Shown: positions 48,150-57,092 of the stretch, one piece after another
How positions within the stretch are numbered: the stretch's first letter is position 1
How the letters are laid out: each line of letters begins with the position of its first letter
Assembly (NCBI RefSeq): GCF_019218745.1
Contig: NZ_JAHUXA010000001.1
Span: forward strand, 682,001 to 746,000
DNA length: 64,000 bases
DNA from: Enterobacter sp. ENT03
GTDB taxonomy: Bacteria; Pseudomonadota; Gammaproteobacteria; Enterobacterales; Enterobacteriaceae
Reading direction: 5' to 3'
Program-made: the position numbers and the translations under genes
The notes under the pieces: generated by a model
Told to the model about the DNA's origin: nothing
Databases searched by the model: none
What the model saw: the letters and a program-made list of their open reading frames with translations, nothing else

Positions 48150-48376
48150 AGCTTGAAACGTCCCTCATCGCTGACGATCTCTTCACGCTCCTGCATGAAA
48201 TCCTTGTCGGCTTTTTCTTCCTGCACAAAAGAACCCCATGAGGGTTTAACTGGTCGCAGGATGATGGTGTCGCCTTCCCTGATAATTTCCAGCTCGTTCA
48301 CGCCGTCAAAATCCAGATCGCGGGGCAAACGAATGGCACGGTTATTACCGTTCTTAAATATCGATACTGTTCGCAT
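48146..48376 (-). CDS. vapB: VapB antitoxin (AbrB/SpoVT fold)
   Basis: 76 residues, normal for VapB/MvpT. N-terminal swapped-hairpin DNA-binding domain MRTVSIFKNGNNRAIRLPRD; the C-terminal half (PSWGSFVQEEKADKDF) should wrap VapC. ATG 48376 is chosen because AGGAGTAGAAAC precedes it and the N-terminus matches the family; a longer frame is rejected. A palindrome lies about 45 bases upstream. Confidence 0.92.
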   Translation of the reverse strand: MRTVSIFKNGNNRAIRLPRDLDFDGVNELEIIREGDTIILRPVKPSWGSFVQEEKADKDFMQEREEIVSDEGRFKL

Positions 48377-48419
48377 GTTTCTACTCCTTATTGAACAGGG
48401 ACAAGCTCTGCTGAGGAGT

Positions 48420-48434
48420 ATATGCCTTGCATAT
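48420..48434. promoter_or_regulatory. Candidate VapBC operator
   Basis: ATATGC-CTT-GCATAT, perfect 6-bp arms, 44 bases before vapB. TA-rich palindromes of this kind are bound by VapB and the VapBC complex. Confidence 0.45.
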
Positions 48435-48444
48435 GCTAACGCGC

Positions 48445-48483
48445 AATAAACAAACCGCGCTATACCATATCGGCATAGCGCGG
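48445..48483 (-). terminator. Intrinsic terminator of uvrB
   Basis: On the minus strand CCGCGCTAT/ATAGCGCGG (9-bp arms, 11-base loop) followed by TTTGTTTATT, just after the uvrB stop. Confidence 0.8.
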
Positions 48484-48489
48484 CAGGCA

Positions 48490-50511
48490 TCAGGACGCCG
48501 CGATAAACAACTCGCGCAGCTGGTGAAGCTGGTCGCGTACGGCAGCGGCTTCTTCGAACTCGAGGTTTTGCGCGTGCTGCATCATTTGCGCTTCCAGTTC
48601 GTGGATTTTCTGCTGCATCGCTTTTGGCGTCAGCAGACGTTCCAGGCTCTCTTCCACCACCGGTGAACGGGATTTGCCGCGGCCTTTGGCTTTGGTTTTC
48701 GCGATGTTCTCGCCCAGCGCCAGAATATCGACCACTTTCTTGTTCAGCCCCTGCGGCGTAATGCCGTGCTCGATGTTGTACTGGTGCTGTTTCTCACGGC
48801 GACGTTCGGTTTCGCTGATGGCTTTCGCCATCGACGCGGTGATGCGATCGCCGTAAAGAATGGCTTTCCCGTTAACGTTACGCGCCGCACGCCCAATGGT
48901 CTGGATCAGCGAGCGTTCAGAACGCAGGAAGCCTTCTTTGTCGGCATCAAGGATCGCCACCAGCGACACCTCCGGCATATCCAGCCCCTCACGCAACAGG
49001 TTGATCCCGACCAGCACGTCAAACTCACCAAGACGCAGGTCGCGGATGATCTCCATACGCTCCACGGTATCGATGTCGGAGTGCAGATAGCGCACCTTCT
49101 CGCCGTGTTCTTCGAGATATTCGGTTAAATCCTCGGCCATTCGCTTGGTGAGCGTAGTGACCAGTACACGCTCGTTGATGGCGACACGCTTACGGATCTC
49201 AGAAAGCAGATCGTCCACCTGGGTGCCCACCGGGCGCACTTCGATAATCGGATCCAGCAGGCCGGTCGGACGCACCACCTGATCGACAATATCGTCGCCG
49301 GATTTTTCCAGCTCGTAAGGGCCAGGCGTTGCGGACACGTAAATGGTCTGCGGTGCCAGCGCTTCGAACTCTTCAAACTTCATCGGACGGTTATCCAGCG
49401 CCGAGGGCAAACGGAAGCCATATTCCACCAGCGTCTCTTTACGCGCGCGGTCGCCACGGTACATGCCGCCAATCTGCGGAATGGTCACGTGGGATTCGTC
49501 CACCACCAGCAGGCCATCTGCAGGCAGGTAGTCGAACAGCGTTGGCGGCGCTTCCCCCGGCCCGCGCCCGGAGAGGTAGCGGGAATAGTTTTCCACCCCG
49601 GAGCAGTAACCCAGTTCGTTCATCATTTCGAGGTCGAACTGCGTACGTTGCGTCAGGCGCTGCTCTTCCAGCAGTTTGTTATTTGCCAGCAGCGTTTTGC
49701 GGCGTTCGGCGAGGTCGACTTTGATCTCTTCCATGGCCTGCACGATACGCTCGCGGGGCGTCACGTAGTGCGTTTTCGGGTAGACGGTAAAGCGCTGGAT
49801 GGACGATTCCACATGCCCGGTCAGCGGATCAAACAGCGACAAACGCTCGACTTCTTCGTCGAACAGCTCAACGCGCAGCGCCATATCGTCAGATTCCGCC
49901 GGGAAAATATCGATGACTTCGCCGCGCACGCGGAAGGTGCCGCGCTGGAACGCCTGATCGTTACGGGTGTACTGCAACTCCGCCAGGCGGCGCACGATAG
50001 CGCGCTGATCGATGATCATGCCAGTGGTGAGGTGCAGCATCATTTTCAGGTACAGATCGGGGTCGCCCAGACCGTAGATCGCCGACACGGAGGCCACCAC
50101 GATCACATCGCGGCGCTCCAGCAGCGCTTTGGTCGCGGACAGACGCATCTGTTCGATGTGCTCGTTCACCGACGAATCTTTTTCGATAAAGGTGTCAGAA
50201 CTGGGCACGTAGGCTTCCGGCTGGTAGTAGTCGTAGTACGACACAAAATACTCTACCGCGTTATCCGGGAAGAACTCTTTCATCTCGCCATACAGCTGGG
50301 CCGCCAGGGTTTTGTTGGGTGCCAGCACCATGGTCGGACGCTGGAGATCGGCAATCACATTCGCCACGGTGAACGTTTTCCCTGAACCGGTTACCCCCAG
50401 CAAGGTTTGGTGCGCCAGTCCGTCTTCCAGCCCTTCTTTCAGGCGGCGGATGGCCTCTGGCTGATCGCCAGAAGGTTTAAACGCAGAATTCAGTTTGAAC
50501 GGTTTACTCAT
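48490..50511 (-). CDS. uvrB: UvrB, excinuclease ABC subunit B
   Basis: 673 residues, as in E. coli. DNA damage-verification helicase of nucleotide excision repair. Walker A GVTGSGKT at 39-46; the aromatic beta-hairpin [12 protein letters not shown] near 92-103 that clamps [12 protein letters not shown] Walker B; TIGRAARN motif VI; a C-terminal UVR domain ([22 protein letters not shown] region) that binds UvrC. LexA box 77 bases upstream. Confidence 0.97.
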   Translation of the reverse strand: MSKPFKLNSAFKPSGDQPEAIRRLKEGLEDGLAHQTLLGVTGSGKTFTVANVIADLQRPTMVLAPNKTLAAQLYGEMKEFFPDNAVEYFVSYYDYYQPEAYVPSSDTFIEKDSSVNEHIEQMRLSATKALLERRDVIVVASVSAIYGLGDPDLYLKMMLHLTTGMIIDQRAIVRRLAELQYTRNDQAFQRGTFRVRGEVIDIFPAESDDMALRVELFDEEVERLSLFDPLTGHVESSIQRFTVYPKTHYVTPRERIVQAMEEIKVDLAERRKTLLANNKLLEEQRLTQRTQFDLEMMNELGYCSGVENYSRYLSGRGPGEAPPTLFDYLPADGLLVVDESHVTIPQIGGMYRGDRARKETLVEYGFRLPSALDNRPMKFEEFEALAPQTIYVSATPGPYELEKSGDDIVDQVVRPTGLLDPIIEVRPVGTQVDDLLSEIRKRVAINERVLVTTLTKRMAEDLTEYLEEHGEKVRYLHSDIDTVERMEIIRDLRLGEFDVLVGINLLREGLDMPEVSLVAILDADKEGFLRSERSLIQTIGRAARNVNGKAILYGDRITASMAKAISETERRREKQHQYNIEHGITPQGLNKKVVDILALGENIAKTKAKGRGKSRSPVVEESLERLLTPKAMQQKIHELEAQMMQHAQNLEFEEAAAVRDQLHQLRELFIAAS

Positions 50512-50587
50512 GAACGGCTACCTGATGGAGGAATGAGCGGGCAGGTGAGTAATTTTACTCGCGACGGCGATTTTTGCCAATAAAAAA

Positions 50588-50607
50588 TACTGGATGAAAA
50601 AACAGTA
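50588..50607. promoter_or_regulatory. LexA (SOS) box of uvrB
   Basis: TACTGGATGAAAAAACAGTA: TACTG-N10-CAGTA, full consensus ends with the canonical spacing. Confidence 0.9.
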
Positions 50608-50908
50608 ACGCGCTACGTTGTGGCGACGTAAGGGTGACAGTAGGTCCAGGGCGGATGGCACATTATCCTGCTTACGGGATAAAACGCTGCGCGATACAGG
50701 TTATCCCCAAAAAGATTTCTGATTTAACATTTGTCAAGAGATGTCATGAAAGTTTTGTGGCAGTCAGTGACACTTTTTTTACAGGCATTGCTTTTATGCA
50801 AGTTATTGATATTAAAGCAATATACTGAAAAGCCGCCTTTCGCATCAATTCATGTCCAGGCCGCATGAACTCTCGCTTCTCACGTGTTTTCTAACTCTAA
50901 TGCACATG

Positions 50909-50933
50909 GTTATCCACAGGAATAGTGGATAAC
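50909..50933. promoter_or_regulatory. Inverted pair of DnaA-type boxes
   Basis: GTTATCCAC and GTGGATAAC are perfect 9-bp inverted arms separated by seven bases. The left arm is part of TTATCCACA (50910-50918), the strong DnaA box; the right arm, read on the other strand, is TTATCCACT. About 400 bases upstream of uvrB. Confidence 0.6.
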
Positions 50934-51273
50934 TCCCGCCAGGCCATATCCCCTGCCGCTCAGCAAATTCCCGGTTTTGACCCAGGCGGCAATGACAAAA
51001 AATTTTTATCACTAAATTTTGCGTGGAAGATAAGCCGCCATCGGGTCAAAGCAGGGCGATCCTGCTTAAAAACCGTTCCGCTGCTGCACCCTTTTTGCCT
51101 TGTGCGCACTGCCAGCGTGCAGGATTTTCTGCGGCATCCGCTGCCGGTGACGATTTGTTCCCTGTTTCTTCATCCTGCTCTGAAAAATACGACATTCGTT
51201 GGAGGTGGCAAGTCTTTTGCAACATCTCGTTTACAGCGCTGTTACCGACAGCCATGAGAACAGGAGAAGCCCG

Positions 51274-51996
51274 ATGTTACGTCTACGCGCGGTCAATCAG
51301 TATTACGGCGATCAGCATACGTTATGGAATGTCGATTTAGATTTAGTGCCTGGCACCTGTACCACGGTGATAGGTTTACAGGGGATGGGCAAGACCACGC
51401 TGGTGAACTGCATTACCGGCAATCTGCCTGTCGAGAGCGGCAGCATCGTCTGGCAGGATGCAAGCGCGCCACCGCTCGATCTGTTACAGGTGACAGCAGC
51501 ACATCGCACGGCAATGGGGATTGGCTATGTGCCGCAGGACCGACGGATCTTCTCCCAGTTGACGGTAGAAGAAAATTTACATATTGCGATGCTGGCGGCG
51601 GGCGAACCGGGCTGCGCGGTCACCCCGGCGATCTACGATCTGTTTCCGGAGCTGTACGCGCTGCGCCAGATCAAGGGGGCGGGCCTGTCAGAGGATAACC
51701 AGTATCAGCTGGCGCTGGCCCGTGCGCTGGTCACGCAGCCGCGCCTGCTGATCCTCGATGAACCGACGCGGGGATCGGGCCAGGCGTTCATCCATAAGCT
51801 TGGTAATTTACTGGTGCGGCTGAATCAGGATCTCGGCATGACCATCCTGCTGGCGGAGCAGCATCTGTCGTTTATCCGCCGCGTGGCCGACCGGTTCTGC
51901 CTGCTGCACCGGGGACGTAACGTGGCGCAGGGGCATGTGCATCAGCTCGATGACCAGCTTATTTCCCACTGGATGTCACAGGACGCAGTTCGCTGA
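51274..51996 (+). CDS. Orphan ABC ATPase, LivF/UrtE-like
   Basis: 240 residues, resembling ATPases of branched-chain amino acid and urea importers. Walker A GLQGMGKTT at 34-42, YVPQDRRIFSQLTVEENL (Q-loop and the LivF-type VEEN segment), Walker B RLLILDEPTRG, and ILLAEQHLSF in place of the H-loop. The C-loop normally LSGGQ reads LSEDNQYQLALARAL, so the signature is degenerate. No permease or receptor gene is nearby. ATG 51274 has the site CAGGAGAAG. Its last 38 bases overlap the end of bioD. Role unknown. Confidence 0.82.
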   Translation: MLRLRAVNQYYGDQHTLWNVDLDLVPGTCTTVIGLQGMGKTTLVNCITGNLPVESGSIVWQDASAPPLDLLQVTAAHRTAMGIGYVPQDRRIFSQLTVEENLHIAMLAAGEPGCAVTPAIYDLFPELYALRQIKGAGLSEDNQYQLALARALVTQPRLLILDEPTRGSGQAFIHKLGNLLVRLNQDLGMTILLAEQHLSFIRRVADRFCLLHRGRNVAQGHVHQLDDQLISHWMSQDAVR

Positions 51997-52660
51997 GATC
52001 AAGATAATGACCGTTTTGCCGTTCCAGCGGCGCGTCTGCCAGCCAGGGGATCTCCCCGAGGAAAGGCGCAGGCAGCACGCGTCGCAGCGTCGCCAGGTAC
52101 TCCGCATGACGTTTTCCCGGCGGCTGCACGTCATTGGCGATCCAGCCTGCCAGCCGTAATCCCGCCTGACGCACCGCCAGCGCGGTGAGCTGCGCGTGGT
52201 TAATGCAGCCGAGCTTGACCCCGACCACCAGGATCACCGGCAGCGCTTCCTGTATCACCCAGTCTGCATAGCTGTCGCGTTCAGACAGCGGCGTGAACCA
52301 GCCCCCTGCCCCTTCCACCAGGATCCAGTCCGCCTGGTTTTCCAGCGCGCGTAACCCCGCTGACATCACGCCAAAATCAATCGGGATCCCCTGATCCGCG
52401 CTGACGATATGCGGTGAGGTCGGCTCGGCAAAGACGTAGGGATTGACCACCTCATAGTCCAGCACCAGGCTGGCGTGGCGTTGCAGGGCCAGCGCATCGC
52501 TGTTGCGCAGCCCGTCCGGCGTCACCTCGCTGCCTGAGGCCACCGGTTTATAGCCAGCCGTGCGTTTTCCCCGTGCGGCTGCCGCCTGTAACAGCGCGCA
52601 GCTGGCGACGGTTTTCCCCACTTCGGTATCCGTCCCGGTGACAAAATAGCGTTCAGTCAC
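51959..52660 (-). CDS. bioD: BioD, dethiobiotin synthetase
   Basis: 233 residues (E. coli 225). ATP-dependent carboxylase closing the ureido ring of dethiobiotin. P-loop GTDTEVGKT near 9-17, YKPVASGSE substrate loop, [11 protein letters not shown], and GCINHAQLT. The start is a GTG overlapping the bioC stop, with GGGGAG upstream; an in-frame TTG six bases earlier is less likely. Extra residues are at the C-terminus ([12 protein letters not shown]). Last gene of bioBFCD. Confidence 0.94.
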   Translation of the reverse strand: MTERYFVTGTDTEVGKTVASCALLQAAAARGKRTAGYKPVASGSEVTPDGLRNSDALALQRHASLVLDYEVVNPYVFAEPTSPHIVSADQGIPIDFGVMSAGLRALENQADWILVEGAGGWFTPLSERDSYADWVIQEALPVILVVGVKLGCINHAQLTALAVRQAGLRLAGWIANDVQPPGKRHAEYLATLRRVLPAPFLGEIPWLADAPLERQNGHYLDLSELRPVTSSGK

Positions 52661-53408
52661 GTTCAATAACTCCCCAGAAAAGTGAATAGGTCAGCGGATA
52701 GCGCCCGGCGCGTTGTGGCCAGGCGAGCTGCAGCCGTTGCAGCTGTCCACGGGTCAGCGCCTGCGCCTGACGCCCGGCATGCAGATGCGTGGCCCCAATA
52801 CCCTTCAGCGAACGCATGGCGCTGAGCGCATCCTCAAACTCCAGCGTAATCTGTGCGATCCCGCTGCGACCGCGCCAGTGACTCACCGTGTCGGTAAGCG
52901 TCTGCGCCGGTAAAAAACGATTGGCGTGCGGGTGATGATCCACCGCCTGCCAGGCCTGATTCAGCTCCGGTAAAGAGCCTGCCGCCAGCGTCGTAAAAGC
53001 CACCGCGCCACCAGGACGCACCACGCGATACAGCTCGCTCAATGCCTGATGCAGATCGTCGCACCACTGCACCGCCAGATTGCTCCACGCCAGATCAAAC
53101 TGCGCGCTGCCAAAAGGCATGGCTTCGATGTCTGCCAGCACATAGTGATGCGCGGCCTGCTGGCGGCGGGCCTCATCGAGCATCGGCGCAGATAAATCGA
53201 GGGCGGTAACGTTCGCGCCCTGCTCACGCCAGTAGCGGCTGAGCGCCCCCGGTCCGCAACCGGCGTCCAGTACCCGCTCAATGGATCGTTCACCGGTCAT
53301 TGCCAGCAGCAGGTCGGCGCTTTGCGTCTGTAACTGCGCATGACGGGCATAGCCCTGGGCGGCACGGCCAAAGGCGGCGGCGACCGCAGGTTTATTCACC
53401 GGCGTCAT
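52653..53408 (-). CDS. bioC: BioC, malonyl-ACP O-methyltransferase
   Basis: 251 residues, as in E. coli. SAM-dependent methyltransferase that disguises malonyl-ACP so fatty acid synthesis can build pimeloyl-ACP. SAM loop [15 protein letters not shown] near 46-60, WSNLAVQWC near 110, and [16 protein letters not shown] near 195-210. Its start overlaps bioF by 17 bases and its end overlaps bioD by 8. Confidence 0.95.
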   Translation of the reverse strand: MTPVNKPAVAAAFGRAAQGYARHAQLQTQSADLLLAMTGERSIERVLDAGCGPGALSRYWREQGANVTALDLSAPMLDEARRQQAAHHYVLADIEAMPFGSAQFDLAWSNLAVQWCDDLHQALSELYRVVRPGGAVAFTTLAAGSLPELNQAWQAVDHHPHANRFLPAQTLTDTVSHWRGRSGIAQITLEFEDALSAMRSLKGIGATHLHAGRQAQALTRGQLQRLQLAWPQRAGRYPLTYSLFWGVIERD

Positions 53409-54549
53409 GCAGCGCCTCCAGCAGACAGTCGATGTCCTGGCGTTCGTGATCTGCCGTCAGGGTCAGCCGCAGACGCGCGGTGCCCGGCGGTACGGTGGGC
53501 GGGCGGATCGCCGTCACCCAGCAACCCGCCTGCCGCAGCCGCGCGGCCAGATCCAGCGCCCGGGCGTTATCGCCGACGATCAGCGGCTGTATGGCGCTTT
53601 GTGAGGCGGTCATTTTGACGTTAAGCGCCTGCGCACCACGGCGAAAATGGTCGATCAGCGCGCTGAGTTTTTCCCGTCGGGCAGCACCGTCGGCCTGACG
53701 GATCACCGCCAGCGACGCGCTGATGGCGATGGCCTGGGCAGGCGGCATGGCGGTGCTGTAAATCAGATGGCGGGCGAACTGCACCAGATAGTCCGCCAGC
53801 GCCTCGCTACACAGCACGGCCGCGCCGCTGACGCCAAAACCTTTGCCGAAAGTGACGATCAGCAGTTCCGGGCGGATGCCTGCGGCATGACAGCTGCCGC
53901 GTCCTTCCGGCCCGGTCACGCCGGTGCCGTGAGCGTCATCCACCAGCAGCCAGGCGGATGCGCCTTGCGCGGCGGCGGCAATCTCCGCCAGCGGTGCGCT
54001 GTCGCCATCCATGCTGAACACCCCTTCGGTGATCAAAAGTTGTTGTCCGGCGCAGGGTTTCGCCAGCAGGTCAGTGAGCTGCGGGACGTTGTTATGGCTG
54101 TAACGCCGCAGTTGTGCGGGGCTTAATACCGCCGCTTCCAGTAACGAGGCGTGGCTGAGCTTGTCGGCGATCAGCCGGTCATCGTCACCCGCCAGCGCGG
54201 CGATCACCGCCTGGTTGGCGGCGAATCCTGAAATAAACAGCAGCGCGCGCGGGTAGCCGAGCCAGTCGGCAAGTTCCGCTTCCAGCGCCTGATGTGCTGC
54301 GGTGTAGCCGCTGACGTGCCCGGAGCCGCCGCTGCCAACGCCGTAGCGGTCGGCCCCCTGCTGCCAGGCGCGGATCACCTGCGGATGCTGGCTGAGGCCG
54401 AGGTAATCATTGGAGGAGAAGTTACAAAAGCGCTCGCCGTCGTGCGTCAGCCAGCGCCCGGCCCCCTGCTCCATTACGCGCCGGGTGCGCAGCGCCTGCG
54501 CCGCGCGACGGTTGTCGAGCGCCGTATCGATGCGCGTCTGCCAGCTCAT
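53392..54549 (-). CDS. bioF: BioF, 8-amino-7-oxononanoate synthase
   Basis: 385 residues (E. coli 384), PLP enzyme condensing pimeloyl-ACP with alanine. K236 in [12 protein letters not shown] forms the Schiff base; [13 protein letters not shown] and VDDAHGTGV are characteristic. Overlaps bioB by four bases (ATGA), indicating coupling. Confidence 0.96.
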   Translation of the reverse strand: MSWQTRIDTALDNRRAAQALRTRRVMEQGAGRWLTHDGERFCNFSSNDYLGLSQHPQVIRAWQQGADRYGVGSGGSGHVSGYTAAHQALEAELADWLGYPRALLFISGFAANQAVIAALAGDDDRLIADKLSHASLLEAAVLSPAQLRRYSHNNVPQLTDLLAKPCAGQQLLITEGVFSMDGDSAPLAEIAAAAQGASAWLLVDDAHGTGVTGPEGRGSCHAAGIRPELLIVTFGKGFGVSGAAVLCSEALADYLVQFARHLIYSTAMPPAQAIAISASLAVIRQADGAARREKLSALIDHFRRGAQALNVKMTASQSAIQPLIVGDNARALDLAARLRQAGCWVTAIRPPTVPPGTARLRLTLTADHERQDIDCLLEALHDAGE

Positions 54550-55580
54550 ACCGCCGCCGCGTTGTAATACTGGTCGGTGTCGGCGTTACGCAGTTGTTGT
54601 TCAAGCTGATACTGCTGCTCGTTATCGCCGTTCATCACGTCGGTCTGCTGCGGATTAAGGCCGAGCTTACGGAACAGCTGCACGTCTTTGTCCTCTTCCG
54701 GGTTCGGCGTGGTCAGCAGTTTGCAGCCGTAGAAAATCGAGTTCGCCCCGGCCATGAAACACATCGCCTGGGTCTGCTCATTCATCTGCTCGCGTCCGGC
54801 GGAGAGACGCACATACGAGGTCGGCATCATGATGCGCGCCACGGCGATGGTGCGGATAAAATCAAAGGCGTCCACGTCGTCATTATCGGCCAGCGGCGTC
54901 CCTTTTACTTTCACCAGCATGTTGATCGGCACACTTTCCGGCGGCGTTGGCAGGTTCGCCAGTTGCAGCAGCAGACCGGCGCGATCGGTGACGGTTTCAC
55001 CTAAGCCCACGATACCGCCGGAGCAGACTTTGATCCCCGCATCGCGCACTTTATCCAGCGTGTCGAGACGCTCCTGATAGGTGCGGGTGGTGATGATGTT
55101 GCCGTAAAATTCCGGCGAGGTGTCGAGGTTGTGGTTGTAGTAATCGAGTCCGGCAGCGGCGAGGCGCTGTGCCTGGCTGTCTTCCAGCGTGCCAAGCGTC
55201 ATGCAGGCTTCCAGCCCCATCGCCTTCACGCCCTGCACCATTTGCTCGAGATACGGCATATCACGCTCGTGCGGGTTCTTCCACGCCGCACCCATGCAGA
55301 AGCGCGTCGAACCGGCGTCTTTGGCTTTGCGCGCCGATTCCAGCACCTGCTCCACTTCCATCAGGCGCTCGGAAGCCAGCCCGGTTTTATAGCGCGAGCT
55401 TTGCGGGCAGTATTTACAGTCTTCCGGGCAGGCACCGGTTTTGATCGACAGCAGCGTGCTGACCTGCACCTGACGCGGATCGAAATGCTGACGGTGTACG
55501 GTTTGCGCCTCGAACAGCAGATCGAGCAGCGGTTTATTAAACAGTTCGGTGACTTGCGACAAAGTCCAGCGGTGAGCCAT
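54546..55580 (-). CDS. bioB: BioB, biotin synthase (radical SAM)
   Basis: 344 residues (E. coli 346). Inserts sulfur into dethiobiotin. Radical-SAM cysteines C51, C55 and C58 ([12 protein letters not shown]); further [2Fe-2S] ligands in FCMGAAW and [19 protein letters not shown] and [10 protein letters not shown] conserved. First gene of bioBFCD, divergent from bioA across the BirA operator. Confidence 0.97.
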   Translation of the reverse strand: MAHRWTLSQVTELFNKPLLDLLFEAQTVHRQHFDPRQVQVSTLLSIKTGACPEDCKYCPQSSRYKTGLASERLMEVEQVLESARKAKDAGSTRFCMGAAWKNPHERDMPYLEQMVQGVKAMGLEACMTLGTLEDSQAQRLAAAGLDYYNHNLDTSPEFYGNIITTRTYQERLDTLDKVRDAGIKVCSGGIVGLGETVTDRAGLLLQLANLPTPPESVPINMLVKVKGTPLADNDDVDAFDFIRTIAVARIMMPTSYVRLSAGREQMNEQTQAMCFMAGANSIFYGCKLLTTPNPEEDKDVQLFRKLGLNPQQTDVMNGDNEQQYQLEQQLRNADTDQYYNAAAV

Positions 55581-55620
55581 GGGGCATCTCCAACGGTGTG
55601 TTACGTTTTGATTTGGTGTA

Positions 55621-55660
55621 GACTCGTAAACCTAAATGTTTTTAATTTGGTTTACAAGTC
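55621..55660. promoter_or_regulatory. BirA operator (bioO) between bioB and bioA
   Basis: GACTCGTAAACC ... GGTTTACAAGTC, 12-base arms with one mismatch, 16-base spacer. Nearly identical to E. coli bioO, where BirA-biotinyl-AMP represses both divergent transcripts. Confidence 0.92.
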
Positions 55661-55664
55661 GATT

Positions 55665-56954
55665 ATGACACCGAACGATCTCGCCTTTGATAAGCGCCAT
55701 ATCTGGCATCCTTACACTTCCATGACCACCCCGCTGCCGGTCTTTCCGGTACAGTCTGCCCACGGTTGTGAACTGCATCTGACGACAGGCGAGCGGCTGG
55801 TGGACGGCATGTCGTCCTGGTGGGCGGCGATCCACGGCTATAACCATCCGCAGCTTAATGCGGCGATGAAAGCGCAGATTGATGAGATGTCCCATGTGAT
55901 GTTCGGCGGCATTACGCATCAGCCAGCGGTGGATCTGTGCCGCAGGCTGGTGGCGATGACGCCGGCGCCACTGGAGTGCGTGTTCCTCGCAGATTCCGGC
56001 TCAGTAGCGGTGGAAGTGGCGATGAAAATGGCGTTGCAGTACTGGCAGGCGAAAGGCCAGCCGCGCCAGCGTTTTCTCACCTTCCGCAATGGCTATCACG
56101 GCGATACCTTTGGCGCGATGTCGGTATGCGATCCGGATAATTCGATGCACAGCCTGTGGCAGGGTTATCTGCCGGATAACCTCTTTGCAACAGCGCCGCA
56201 AAGCCGTTTTGACGGCGAATGGGATGAGCTGGATATGGTGCCGTTTGCCCGGCTGATGGCGGCGCACCGTCACGACATCGCGGCGGTGATCCTCGAACCC
56301 ATCGTACAGGGCGCGGGCGGAATGCGGTTTTATCACCCTGAATGGCTGAGGCGCATTCGTAAGATGTGCGATCGCGAAGGTATCCTGCTGATCGCCGATG
56401 AGATCGCCACCGGTTTCGGGCGTACCGGCAAGCTGTTCGCCTGCGAACACGCTGGCATTGCGCCGGATATTCTCTGCCTCGGCAAGGCGCTGACCGGCGG
56501 CACCATGACGCTTTCCGCCACCCTGACCACCCGCGATGTCGCCGATACCATCAGCAACGGCGAAGCGGGCTGCTTTATGCATGGCCCGACGTTTATGGGC
56601 AATCCGCTGGCCTGCGCGGTGGCGAATGCCAGCCTGCAACTGCTGGAAAGCGGCGACTGGCGCAATCAGGTGGCGACCATTGAAGCCCAGTTAAGCCGTG
56701 AACTGGCACCGATCCGTGATGCAGAAACGGTGGCGGATGTGCGGGTGCTGGGGGCGATTGGCGTTGTCGAAACCCGCCAGCCGGTCAACATGGCGGCGCT
56801 GCAACGCTTCTTCGTATCGCGCGGCGTCTGGGTGCGGCCGTTCGGTCGGCTGATCTATTTAATGCCGCCCTATATCATCACCTCGCAGCAACTCTCCAGG
56901 CTTACGCAGGCGGTGTGCGATGCGGTGCGGGAGCCGCAACATTTCCTGCCGTAA
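55665..56954 (+). CDS. bioA: BioA, adenosylmethionine-8-amino-7-oxononanoate aminotransferase
   Basis: 429 residues, as in E. coli. Transfers the SAM amino group to KAPA, giving DAPA. PLP lysine K274 in [35 protein letters not shown] and [14 protein letters not shown] are all present. The ATG at 55665 lies immediately after bioO; a longer open frame upstream runs through bioB in antisense and is rejected. Confidence 0.97.
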   Translation: MTPNDLAFDKRHIWHPYTSMTTPLPVFPVQSAHGCELHLTTGERLVDGMSSWWAAIHGYNHPQLNAAMKAQIDEMSHVMFGGITHQPAVDLCRRLVAMTPAPLECVFLADSGSVAVEVAMKMALQYWQAKGQPRQRFLTFRNGYHGDTFGAMSVCDPDNSMHSLWQGYLPDNLFATAPQSRFDGEWDELDMVPFARLMAAHRHDIAAVILEPIVQGAGGMRFYHPEWLRRIRKMCDREGILLIADEIATGFGRTGKLFACEHAGIAPDILCLGKALTGGTMTLSATLTTRDVADTISNGEAGCFMHGPTFMGNPLACAVANASLQLLESGDWRNQVATIEAQLSRELAPIRDAETVADVRVLGAIGVVETRQPVNMAALQRFFVSRGVWVRPFGRLIYLMPPYIITSQQLSRLTQAVCDAVREPQHFLP

Positions 56955-56996
56955 CGCGTTGCACGCAAAATGGCGTAAATATTTCGGGATATTGCA

Positions 56997-57021
56997 GCCG
57001 ATTTAAACAATCGGCTTCCCG
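56997..57021 (+). terminator. Hairpin after bioA
   Basis: GCCGATT/AATCGGC, five-base loop, followed by TTCCCGTTT; plausible weak terminator of bioA. Confidence 0.5.
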
Positions 57022-57028
57022 TTTCGCT

Positions 57029-57050
57029 CAACTTAGTATAAAAAAGCAGG
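57029..57050. other. Lambda-type phage attachment site (attB), unoccupied
   Basis: The 15 bases TTAGTATAAAAAAGC at 57033-57047 are the exact complement of the lambda att core GCTTTTTTATACTAA. Flanks also match the E. coli attB context (CCTG before, TTGAGCG after on the minus strand), and the position between bioA and ybhC is that of attB-lambda. The right core-type site reads CAACTTAGT (57029-57037), a full Int core consensus. No prophage is present. Confidence 0.85.
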
Positions 57051-57092
57051 CTTCTAAGGAATTCATTTTAACCTGATAGCCTGGAGCATCCC

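Larger units (their letters stand above)
50512..51273. other. uvrB to orphan-ATPase divergent intergenic region
   Basis: About 760 bases with no credible gene. It holds the uvrB promoter, the LexA box (50588-50607) and a pair of DnaA-type boxes (50909-50933). The middle part (50700-50850) is AT-rich. Short open frames here lack ribosome sites and family resemblance. Confidence 0.6.

Noticed and set aside
50634-51257. Two short plus-strand frames in the uvrB upstream region
   Set aside because: No ribosome site and no recognisable family; they cover promoter-type sequence including the DnaA boxes.
55131-55664. N-terminal extension of bioA of 178 codons
   Set aside because: It runs antisense through bioB and through the BirA operator; homology begins at ATG 55665.
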